Shown piece after piece: positions 48,860-58,429 of a stretch of DNA of 64,000 nt; within the stretch, counting starts at the first letter, position 1; each line of letters begins with the position of its first letter. The DNA comes from Xiphydria camelus (lineage: Eukaryota > Arthropoda > Insecta > Hymenoptera > Xiphydriidae). Position numbers and translations under genes: made by a program. The notes beneath the pieces were generated by a model that was given only the letters and a program-made list of their open reading frames with translations, had not been told where the DNA came from and searched no databases. The stretch is from contig OY783194.1 in NCBI GenBank assembly GCA_963678675.1, positions 36,620,278-36,684,277 of the forward strand, written 5' to 3'.

Positions 48860-50320
48860 GCGCACGCGCGCGTTAGCATGTGTATAGGTAAGGTAGACCC
48901 GGGATGGAAAGAGATCGGTACGAGGATAAAGTAAGCCTCGACCGTTATTCTTTCCAGGAACATGTGGCCACATGTGGACGGAAGCTTATAACAGTAATAA
49001 TTTCGCCGCTCCGCATCCCCTGTACCGTCGTCCCCCTCGGGCGAACGTAGGTGTGCCCCGTCGAGTTTCGTTCGTTTCCCTCGTTCTTTTTTCTCATGAA
49101 CCCCACGCGCGCGCGTTCTATAATTTATTTCCCCGCTTATTTGCCGACTCGCCACTCTTCACGTCGTTGAGATTCGGATTTCCCGATGTAATCGGAAGAA
49201 GGGGGCACCGCGTCAGACAAAAAAAATGTAGTGAGCCCACAGGTACGCGCGTCTCAAATATTCGACTGGAATGGAATGGAATAATGTTGAGAGCGACACG
49301 GGCTGCACCCGTATCATCGCGGGACGCGCGACGCTACTCGAGAGGTTTTGAAATGTTAAGGATCGTCAGTCGGTATTAGGTACCGTTCGCGCGATCTCTG
49401 AAAAGCCGCGAGTAGAGTCGGACAGGTATATCCATCCCACGCGTTTCCGTCGAACGATGAAGGATTAATGGGTTGTTTTCGTGATTTCTTTTCAGCTTTC
49501 CTCGAGTTTTTTACATCTCGTGTGTCCTGCGATGCCGCGGGGCACGTTCATCGCCGTAACGAAGTGTCTCTCGTCGGGGATTGATGAAATTCAATTTGTG
49601 TTGTATGCCGGAAGAAAAAAAATTATTGTCAAATGTCGTGGAGCGACAAAAATTCCAGCGCCCCGCAGCAGCTCTATCTTCTCGCGAGCGGAAAAATGTT
49701 CCGTCGGATCGGAGAAAACCCCGTACGTGACACGCGGTTAACGCTTGAACGAATGGTGGGTGTCAGTCGGAGAAGTGGCAATTAAGCCTAGTTCTCGCTC
49801 ATTACCGAAGTGTGTTAACACAGAGTACTACATTGTTAACATCGCGCCGTGTCGCCGCGCGATGCGCGTCACGTCGTTGTATTATTCGGCGAAATCGGCA
49901 TTTTTCTTCTACGGACGACCGAGAGTCACGTTCCCGTGGAACCGCGCGCGCCACGATCGAAATACATATTTCTGGGACCCTACGAATGGCACGCGAGTTC
50001 GCGTCGTCCCACGTATAATCGTGCAGACGCGTAAGCAAATTTATTCCATTGACCCTAGGTACATATCCGTTGAACGATCGCGTGCTATCGGCACCGATTG
50101 CCGTACAAAAGCAGAACTTGCGCGCGCGAGAACTCGCGTTATGACTATAAGGCGGAAGAGAGGAGCGATTAGCTGGGGTATTGCGGATAGATATATCACC
50201 TACACGTACGATCCGGAGAATATACGCGCGCGCGCGCGCGCGATACGGTCTCGTAATCGTCCGATCCGAATTCGCCGGGAATCAGCAGCGCCCGAATCGT
50301 TTTGACTCTATTTCTCGTTA
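48860..50320. other. Non-coding stretch
   Basis: A good acceptor (GTGATTTCTTTTCAG, ending about 49495) is followed by a frame open to about 49738, but the peptide is not recognised and no donor is evident. A CG run lies at 50224-50242. Confidence 0.4.
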
Positions 50321-50326
50321 TCGCAG

Positions 50327-50510
50327 AACGTCGTAAAAAAAGAAGCTGGAAAGGAGCGCGTTTATAACGACGATAAAACTTTTTACGATTTCGCGCGAGT
50401 ATTGAGCGAATTTTCGGTCCTGTACCTATACGAGGTTCGTCCGACCGATCGAAATTCCTTGAAATCTGCGCAGAGGTCGTCGCGGGTCGTTCTCGGTGAT
50501 TTATCGTCAG
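50327..50510 (+). CDS. Candidate internal coding exon, product unknown
   Basis: Preceded by a pyrimidine-rich acceptor (CTCTATTTCTCGTTATCGCAG, CAG at 50324-50326) and ended by TCAG then GTTATGG (donor GT at 50511). One frame is open across 184 nt (61 codons plus one base). Its composition is balanced and acidic/aromatic: KKEAGKERVYNDDKTFYDFA early, then LYLYEVRPTDRNSL. This is unlike the Arg/Ser/Pro-rich chance frames around it. The donor is weak (GTTATG) and leads straight into a (GGTAG)n array. The antisense strand is also open. No family is recognised, so this is a low-confidence call. Confidence 0.22.
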
Positions 50511-50514
50511 GTTA

Positions 50515-50547
50515 TGGTAGGGTAGGGTAGGGTAGGGTAGGGTAGGA
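50515..50547. repeat. (GGTAG)n pentanucleotide repeat
   Basis: About six GGTAG (TAGGG) units. It differs from the insect telomere unit TTAGG by composition and lies internally, so it is read as an ordinary microsatellite. Confidence 0.92.
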
Positions 50548-50559
50548 TGGAAATCACGA

Positions 50560-51725
50560 TTCTCTCGGCAAAATCCGAAGGGATGTGCTTCGAAGATCTT
50601 TCCACAAAAATTTCGAGTGTCATTTCCACGAAGACATTTTCCCTCCTCGCGCGATGCCTGCACGCACTGTTGACTCGACCTTGGGCCAGCGTATTCCCAA
50701 ATCTATCGAGAACGGGTCGAGGCATGGTAACCAAGGTTGGGCCAAAGTGAACGCGCACTCTACTATGCACGATATGTAGAGTTCGAGGTAGAACCGAGTT
50801 AATAATAAATATTCACCTCTCCTCTTTCAAATCCATATGGAACGTTTAAACGGAGTAGATGAGGTTCCGCTGTGGCCTGAACGAGTTATGGGATGAGAAT
50901 ATTGCGACGGATATTTAATCAAAACGAAGGCAGCGCTCGTGGTATGAAATCCCCAAGTTTCAACAATCACGGTCACAGTGAAAAGGGTACCTATGCGAAG
51001 AAAAAAAGGGGAAGGTAAAGAAAAAGAAGAGGGCGCACGAGAAGAGAGGTCGCGCTCCTCCTCTTCCTCCTCTCGTCACACCGCCGGTGCTGCAGCACTG
51101 CAGCGCCGCAGCGACGACGGCACGACTCCGCGCAAGAAGCGCTTCGATCGATCGTGGATTCCGTGAGAGATTCGCGCGAGCATTGAACGTCATCCCCCGA
51201 GGGAGTATATTCCCCACTTGTGAAATTCTCCTTTCTCTCCCTCCCTCCCTCACTCACTCTTTCCCCCAATCCCGCGAAACCACGTACGACTCATTCGCGA
51301 ACCACGCAACGCGCGATTACCATCCGTACGCACGCTTCGTGACTCTCGTTCCTCTCTCGTGTTATATCCGAAGTAAACTAACTTATACTCCGGAGAGTCA
51401 CGATGTGCCATCCCAAGTATATGATGTGTTTCGGAGGCAACATATTCACGGCCGTGCTCGCCGATCGATACGCCCGCTTCCCGCTCGATATCTCGAATAT
51501 TGACACGTACTCGAAAATACACCGCCACTCCTCCGCGCGTATCTGCAAAGCGAGAGCCACCTCGTCTCCGGCGGCGCCAACTGCAAGAGCTGGACTGAGA
51601 GATCCGCTACGCGTGTCGACTTGGATAGGAACATTCGCGAAGGTGATGCGCGGATGTAGAGTACGGAGAAAAAGAATTTCGTAAGAGAGATGCGGGAGAG
51701 GAGAGTTTATTCGTGCCTCAAGGTC
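50560..51725. other. Non-coding stretch
   Basis: Purine-rich runs at 50998-51080 and scattered CpG-rich DNA. No exon is supported. Confidence 0.45.
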
Positions 51726-51730
51726 GAGAA

Positions 51731-52069
51731 TAGGGCTCTAGCGTACTTCCACAAACGTAGCTTTTGTTTGTGTTACACGTGTACATAAAGAGAATGTACA
51801 TCCAAGTTTCGCCAAGAAACCCAGCTTGGTGGCGCTGCTTGTATTTACCTTTTGATAACGATTTTCCACGGAAAGAATTTATTTGAATGCTTTGAAATCC
51901 ACATTCTATTATAATTGAGGCCATGTTGATTAAATCTCATAGGTAAAACACTTCAATTATTATCCAAAATAACGTGTAAACAGCGCTTATACCACGGGCA
52001 TCTGCTTAATGCTTGGTGCGTGCCACAGATGGCACTCTATCTGTTTTGTGCAGTTACCCAACCGCCCTA
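51731..52069 (+). mobile_element. ~340-bp interspersed repeat, copy A
   Basis: Nearly identical to 62505-62840 in the same orientation. It begins TAGGGCTCTAGCGTACTTCC and ends GCAGTTACCCAACCGCCCTA. The ends show a short TAGGGC/GCCCTA inversion. Shared inner blocks include GCTTGGTGGCGCTGC and GATGGCACTCTATCTG. A minus-strand frame in its first half is conserved in both copies but only as part of the repeat. A TA target duplication is possible here. It is a non-autonomous element; class not assigned. Confidence 0.75.
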
Positions 52070-52079
52070 TAGACACTGC

Positions 52080-54090
52080 GTTGGTCCCGATATCAGCTGT
52101 CCCTCGATATTCCTCTCGGTATAGGTAACGACGATACCACGGCCGTAATGAAACTGATCTCGGTATACGGAATAACGATAGGTACCCAATACACGTAGGA
52201 ATAGGTAGAGAAAAAGGATTCTCGAGAAAAGACTCCTCTTTTTTTCTCGCCGCGTGAGGTACGAAAGAGTATTTAGCAGTGGAAGAACAAGTGATGTAAA
52301 TAGCTCCGAGGTCACTCGTGCGTAACGAGGAATACCAGCGAATATGACGTGAATATACCTATACATACCTATATATCGAACGAATACTCGAAGTTACTCA
52401 CCGAATGTCAAAAAGCTGAAACGATCACATCCGCGCACAGATGTCCAAAACTGATATGCAAATGGCAAAAAGCACCTGCGATAGGAAGAAACTCCACGCG
52501 GCGATGATTGCGCGAAATGCACATATAACACTCGGTTTTTTTCTCGAGGGGGGGGGGAGGGGGGGGGGAGAGGGAATCCATTACGCGTATCGTCTCGTGC
52601 AGTCTTAAGCGAGTCGTCGCATCGTACATGCACCTTCACCGCGCGCATCCACTTTGGATTCGCGCGAGGCGACGATTACCCGTCGTGTGGGAAACTCGAG
52701 TACTTACGCATCAACATTCTCCGCGAGCAGAAGCTCGACATCAAATGCTATCGAAAACGGGTCGGTTGACGGGCGCGGAGTGCAATAGGTATAACTCGTA
52801 GCCTATAACGCGGAGCGCGCTCCGCGCATAATTTCTGTGAATCAGCAGCGACGATTCTATTCCGTCGTTTATTATGATAAAAGGACTCCGCGCGACACCC
52901 GTCCTCGCACTTGTCACGCGGTGTGCATCGCATGAGTATCGCGTCGAAACGCGGTTTGGAAGAAAGCCGACCTCTTACCTCAGCGCGAGAAAGAGCCACA
53001 AAGCGAATGTGTCGCTCGCATCTCGCGCTTTGAAGATACATCCTTACCTACTATTTATATACCGTATACATTTGATCGACGACACCCGCCACTGCTACGG
53101 ACCACCACTCGCGACGCGTCAATTGATAAGCGCGCGTACCTAGTGCGTGCTCGCAGCTCAACCGTGGCGATACATAACGCGTATATTGAGTCGAAAAATA
53201 CCTCGCGTCGATTCAAGGCAAAAACGCAACCAAAACATGAGAACGGGACACCAGCGCTCGCTATACTCGAGAGACTCGGCGTATCGTTCGTACTATACAG
53301 CCGTCGTCCAGCGTCTCTTCTTTTTTCTCTCATCCCGTTTTTTTTTTCTTCGCGCGCAACACACAGTCTCCGCGTATACGTAATCGCTAAATATTTCAAT
53401 GCGCGTACGCACGCGTACCGTTTCCCCATTAATTGCGCGTATGTTCGCGGCCTGCAAGACATTCGTATAGCTGTATGAAATGGAAAAGAAGGCCCGGGCG
53501 TGCTCGACTCGTCACACCGTACATACGATATCTTCCGTGTAGAACGAAGGAGGAGGAGAAGAAGAAGAGCGACGAAATACACCACACGCCGGTCGGGAGC
53601 GGAGTGCGAGTGGCGTGGAGCGAGGAGAAAGAGAAAAAGAAGAATCGCGGTCCGCGGAGAGAGAACGAGTGGTGGCCGCGAGAAGAGTGAAGCGATTGGT
53701 CGCTCGAGGAGAAGGTTGAGGGGTGAGGAGGGAATTATGTACTACTTACACAAGCACGCACACATCTCGCTTTGACTCTCATCGCACGCCACGGCTTGGT
53801 AAAACGCCGCTGTACGTTTATAGGCTCGTGTAGGTACTCTGCCGCGGTGCTCTACTCGCCGGACACCCAGTGCCCTAATCCCGCGTATAAGCGTGGCGGA
53901 ACAAAGAGCCTCTGACCCGTTTATACTATACGTACATGTGTATTATAGGTACTCCCTGTACCTATTAGATTGGTGTGTATCGCGCTCACGCTTAAAAGGG
54001 GGAGAGATCAGCGGCGGCGACGCGATGCGAGTCCATTGCACGAAACGCAGGGGAAGGGTTTTGCGTTTCAAACTTCGAATGCGCGTATAT
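52080..54090. other. Non-coding stretch
   Basis: Holds an impure G-rich run (about 52548-52570) and GAAGAA-rich DNA at 53540-53640. No supported gene. Confidence 0.45.
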
Positions 54091-54097
54091 ACGAGGG

Positions 54098-54305
54098 GGG
54101 TCCGGACTTGAATCTGCAACATATTATGTAGCAATCGTGCGAGTGCGAGTGAGAACAGATGGTAGTCGCGTAAGAATCTCTCTGTCGCACAATTCTCTAA
54201 ACTTGTCCAGTTGGAGCGTGTGCGACAGAGAGACTCTTATGCAGCTACCACATGTTTTCACTCGCACTCGCACGATTGCTGTGTTACAGATCCAAGTCCG
54301 GACCC
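54098..54305. mobile_element. Fold-back/MITE-like element with ~90-bp inverted arms
   Basis: The left arm (54098-54190) and right arm (54218-54305) are inverted copies. They share GGGTCCGGACTTG outermost, GCAATCGTGCGAGTGCGAGT in the middle and TCTCTCTGTCGCACA innermost, with about ten differences and one small indel. The loop is about 27 bp. There is no coding capacity. Target duplication is not clear. Confidence 0.82.
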
Positions 54306-54517
54306 TCTCTGTATGCTACGCGGAGGTACACCAGTGGAGGGTGGTGGGACCCTCCGCGGGACCCTCGCCGCGGCCCGTTCGCCCGTGTGTACGTCACGGG
54401 GAATCGTCGTGGTGGCTGTACGCGTGTGCGCGCGTACATCCCGAACGCGGCACCGAGCGCGCATGCGGCAACGCGTGACCTTGAAACTCCGTAAACCCAG
54501 AACCACCCGGGCTCTAG

Positions 54518-54685
54518 ACCAGTGGACCGAGTTACGATCGGGGCGTGGTCGACGAGTCGACTCTTCCACATGTTGGCCAAGTAATCGCGGAGCTAATTGA
54601 CGATAACGGATACGAATCCGTCGGACGCAAGATCGTTGTCGTCCCTCTCGCGTTGTACGGCGAATATAACGGAAGCCACGTTTGA
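54518..54685 (+). CDS. Candidate terminal coding frame with downstream AATAAA, product unknown
   Basis: After a TAG (possible acceptor GGGCTCTAG ending 54517) a frame runs 55 codons to TGA (54683-54685). An AATAAA follows at 54759-54764. The peptide is balanced and hydrophobic/acidic (HVGQVIAELIDDNGYESVG in the middle, PLALYGEYNGSHV at its end). The polypyrimidine tract before the acceptor is poor, and no earlier exon was found between here and the fold-back element at 54098. It may be a terminal exon, a gene relic, or chance. Confidence 0.2.
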   Translation, partial: TSGPSYDRGVVDESTLPHVGQVIAELIDDNGYESVGRKIVVVPLALYGEYNGSHV

Positions 54686-54799
54686 CGAGCACTCGCGCGC
54701 AATTTATGCGAAACGCGTACATCACGCCCTGCACTTGACCGCCCGCTCTCGCGCGGTGAATAAAAATCTATACGGGACGCGGGGGGCGAGGTGAATGGA

Positions 54800-56600
54800 A
54801 TACGCGTATACAGGTATAGGGGCAACCGGTATGGTTTCCTCCTTTTTATTTCACATAGGAAAGACCTCGAGAACCATCACTCGCTCTTGGCTCGCGCGCG
54901 GCAACGAATCCTCCCGCTGTAAACACGCGAAAACGAATTTTCATTCAACGTTTTATCGCGCGAGGGCGAGGATATTATTTTAGACGCGCTTCTCTTCCAA
55001 ACGCTTTCCGTTCTATTTCCAATTATTTTCGCTCCCCGAATGCGTCGACAGCGAACTACGTCGAGCGGACTATAATTGTTATTGGCTGAGCCCCTAGAGA
55101 GTGGATATCTGGATGCGACTATACGGGGTGTCGCACGTGACTCGCGAGCACAAGAGAATATTCGAACCGTCCGACGAGTCCGCTCGTTTTCGGTCGATAC
55201 GCACTGCGCGGGCGAGATGTACATATGTAGGTACCAGCGGGAGTTGAAATCTCGCTGATCGCAATCCACCTCCTTCGACGTCCCATTCGAATTCCCCCCT
55301 CCCCGATCCCAACACGCGGATCCTCGACCCGCTACCGGCGGAAAATCATCCACGCGACGCGTGGATGCGGATCCTGCCTCCCTTTTGCCATCAGAGAGAC
55401 GCGGAGAACAGCTGGAACGCCGTTGGTTCATTCAATCAGTGCACGTGTGCGACGGGGAAACTTGATTTTTCGCGCGTGCGGTAGGACTGCTATCTCGTAT
55501 CGAGTCGGAAGAGCCGTGAGAACGAGAATGCGCGCGGTGCGCGTAGTGGCTGCAACGAAACCTCGTGCACGAATTTACGCGAGGAACGGAAGCGACGGAG
55601 CAGAGTGCGGACGGGTAGAGATCGATTATAAAGAATCCGTACGTCGGCCTAAAATTAATCCGGGCCGGACTCGATCGTCTGTTTTTCAGGATCCACCGCT
55701 TGAGAATCGCTTCGGAGATCAGGCGATGGGCGGAGCGTTGGTAGAACGCATAAACAACACGTGACACCGTATCGACACACGAACAGCCGCGCGTATCCGT
55801 GTACGGGAACACGCGCGTACAGGGCGCACACATTCGTGCGCGCGCGAGCGTACGTACAGCGCGTACAAGACGATCGTGTTAACAAATACACCGGTTTGCT
55901 TATTTTCATAAGTGAACGTGTCCGTGCACACGAATTCGTAGGTGACGGAGCGAAACGCACACCGGCGTCTTCCCGCGCTCCGCGACCGCCTCTGCGCGAT
56001 AATATCACGGCTCACGTTCGAGCCGTTACGCGCGGACGCGCTCATCAGGCGCGTAGCTCTGGTAGTATAGCGGCAGCGTAGCGATCGGAAGTTGCAATGA
56101 GCACGTGAATTGCGGCACTGATTATGTTATTTCGAAGACCTTCGCTTGGGAATCCGTATAGGTATAGGTATAACGCGGCTACACCGCCCGGCTTCCACAG
56201 CATTCCTTCTCGCCAAGGACACACTCGACCTTCGGGAAGGAACGGAGCGGTTGACGAAAACACGATCCTCGCGCGACGGCGAAGCGTGGCGGTCGATTGT
56301 CAGCACGGCTCCCCTCAGAGGGGGGAGTCGAGTGACGAGTCTGCGCGACTTTGGGGATCTATTGGAAACGCGTGAAAAAGTTATATCATATCCGCTGCGC
56401 GCACAGAGACTTCCGAGGAGAAATTCTGTGAACGATCGAGTCGTATCTTCCGTTGTTGGTTCTACTCGCTAGATTCACCGTTGGAGCGTATTTTACGTAT
56501 ACATAATATGACTGAACAAAGACAGCGGTTTCTCTTTCCACATCGGATAAAAAATATATTTATACGACACTCTTGACCTCGTAACCCCGCAAGGCTTTGG
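54800..56600. other. GC-rich non-coding stretch
   Basis: A perfect odd palindrome ATCCACGCG-A-CGCGTGGAT lies at 55348-55366. No supported exon. Confidence 0.45.
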
Positions 56601-56749
56601 ACGCGCTTTTGATGTGTAAACATCTATGCTATGGCTCTACGGTGGGACCTTCCTGGGAAATCGAGCGTCAGACGTAAGTCGTGTACATGTGACTGCGTCA
56701 GTGTGTGTGTGGCGCTACTGCGCATACTATTCGCGCAAGCTGGATTATC

Positions 56750-57484
56750 TCAACGGGAAAACATTTTAGAGAAAAATGTTTAATACAAAACTTTAAGGAT
56801 TTTCCCGTGGCTACCCAGTGGTCGTATTGGATTTGACCTTGACCGTGACCTTTAAGGTAATATCAAATGCTTTCCTAAACCGTTCATCCGATTGCGATGA
56901 AACTTTGGGGAATGGTTGAACGCATGCCCGCGAAGGTTTCTGAGTTAGTAAATCTTATACAGGGTGTTCAAAAAGTACCGGTACTGATGATTATTATGCC
57001 TTCCTAAACCGTTCATCCGATTGCGATGAAAAGTTGGGGAATGGTTGGACGCATGCCCGCGAAGGTTTCTGAGTTAGTAAATCTTATATAACAGGGTGTT
57101 CAAAAAGTACCGGTACGGATGATTATTATGCCTTCCTAAACCGTTCATCCGATTGCGATGAAAATTTGGGGAACAGTTGGACGCATATCCGCGAAGGTTT
57201 CTGAGTTAGTAAATCTTATACAGGGTGTTCAAAAAGTCGAACTATACTTGACCTAAATTTGACCTCCGCTGACAATAAAGATAACATGAAAAAAATGGTC
57301 AAGGACACATTTGAACGTGAAAAAAAATTAATTTGACCTTGATATAACCTTGAAATATCCAATATGACCATTGCGTAGCACGGGAAAAATACTAAAAGTT
57401 TTGTAGTAAAAATTTATTTAAACAATGGTGGACGGACTAAATCAATCCACAATCTACCCGTGCGAAGCCGGGACGGGCTGCTAG
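56750..57484 (+). mobile_element. Non-autonomous Helitron-like element (DINE/HINE type)
   Basis: The 3' end has a Helitron signature: a short hairpin (CCCGT at 57457-57461 pairing with ACGGG at 57473-57477) just before CTAG (57481-57484), followed by T as in A/T-site Helitron insertions. The CCCGTGCGAAGCCGGGACGGG hairpin resembles the GCGAAG-type Helitron 3' hairpins known from insects. Subterminal inverted repeats (about 56765-56832 and 57356-57420) share ACAAAACTTT, TTTCCCGTG and ATTGGAT blocks. The centre carries three tandem ~130-bp units. There is no Rep/helicase coding, so the element would depend on an autonomous partner. The 5' end is not sharply defined. Confidence 0.68.
56874..57236. 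repeat. Minisatellite, three ~130-bp units inside the Helitron-like element
   Basis: Units start at 56874, 57003 and 57135 (periods 129 and 132 bp). The third ends early at CAAAAAGT. Each carries CCTAAACCGTTCATCCG near its start and CAGGGTGTTCAAAAAGT near its end. The units differ at only a few positions, suggesting recent amplification. Confidence 0.93.
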
Positions 57485-57600
57485 TAAGTTATAAATCTAA
57501 TATAATAATAATAAATATTTTATTATAGAAAAAATTAAACTTCTTTATGTCGAACTACGACGTCATATTCCCCAATTAAACTCGGACCGCAGATAATTGT
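57485..57600. other. AT-rich spacer after the Helitron-like 3' end
   Basis: AT-rich DNA including TAATAATAATAAATATTTTATTATAG. No coding signal. Confidence 0.4.
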
Positions 57601-57607
57601 AAGATGT

Positions 57608-58057
57608 TTACACATCCTCCGTGAGTACAACGGCACTCACACCTTTTTTTTCGTTCGTTCGTTCGATCGGTCGAATAGAAAGAAGAGAAATGATGCTCGT
57701 GACAAATAGTCGACTATACGTCGACATTGGCGCTGAGTCGTCGCTGCATCGCGCTACCTCGTTCCCTGCTTTCCTCGATGTCGACAAAAAATGGGGTTTG
57801 CAGGGCCTTCCTTCGTCAGCGTGGTTACGCGGAGCGAAGAGAGAATGGCTCGCGCGAACAAAATTCTCATCCGAATCCGTGATATAACGATTATACGGCG
57901 ATGATTGTCTTCCCCGCTGAATTGTGCATTCAGTTCGGCCGATGTACCTACAGTGGGAATTATGCAGTCGCGTGTTATTTGTGACTCGAGGCGTGGCATA
58001 CGTCACGATGCAGCGGCGGTAGATTTCACATTTTTTTTCGACCTGTTGAGCTAGAAG
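57608..58057 (-). CDS. Candidate coding exon/open frame, product unknown
   Basis: On the minus strand a TTTGCAG (possible acceptor) precedes a frame open for 149 codons to TAA (57608-57610). It lacks a good ATG start, so it would have to be an internal-to-terminal exon. Composition is balanced, with eight Cys and many Asn, Thr and Ser (LLAQQVEKKCEIYRRC at its start, SAVVLTEDV at its end). A GTGAGT inside it (near 57640) could instead be a donor. No family is recognised. It lies beside the Helitron-like element, so it could be captured or chance sequence. Confidence 0.18.
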   Translation of the reverse strand, partial: LLAQQVEKKCEIYRRCIVTYATPRVTNNTRLHNSHCRYIGRTECTIQRGRQSSPYNRYITDSDENFVRASHSLFAPRNHADEGRPCKPHFLSTSRKAGNEVARCSDDSAPMSTYSRLFVTSIISLLSIRPIERTNEKKGVSAVVLTEDV

Positions 58058-58277
58058 CTGCAAACACGTATTACAGGTGACACGCGGGATACAGGTGATG
58101 AATAAATCAATTTTCTCGCCAAATTTAGAATTCCGGTTTTCTCGCGTAAACGGACGCCGCTCGTGTGTACCTGCATGCCGGTATTCGCAGTCGCGGGTAG
58201 GTATATCGGAACTCGAGATGTTCTCTGATGTCGTTCAGGCCAATGAAAAGATCCGTAATTCGAATTCTCGCCTAAAA

Positions 58278-58280
<3 letters not shown>

Positions 58281-58321
<41 letters not shown>
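58281..58321. repeat. (CT)n microsatellite
   Basis: About 20 CT units followed by a T-rich stretch to about 58420. Confidence 0.95.
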
Positions 58322-58322
<1 letters not shown>

Positions 58323-58429
58323 ATTTTGTTTTTCTTTAGTCTTAGTCAACTATTGCTTCTATTTCTTGTATTACTCTACTGCTCATTTTTGTTGTTCTTC
58401 TTATTTTACTTACTCATTTGTCGTATCTT

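Larger units (their letters stand above)
56611..57616. repeat. 15-bp inverted repeat pair flanking the Helitron-like element
   Basis: GATGTGTAAACATCT at 56611-56625 recurs as its exact complement at 57602-57616. The pair encloses about 976 bp that include the whole Helitron-like element. This could be the TIR pair of an outer element or a coincidence. Confidence 0.35.

Noticed and set aside
50515..50547. Telomeric repeat
   Set aside because: The unit is GGTAG (TAGGG), not TTAGG, and the array is short and internal.
56874..57236. Three regular repeats considered as a CRISPR array
   Set aside because: Whole 130-bp units are repeated with no unique spacers, and the genome is eukaryotic.
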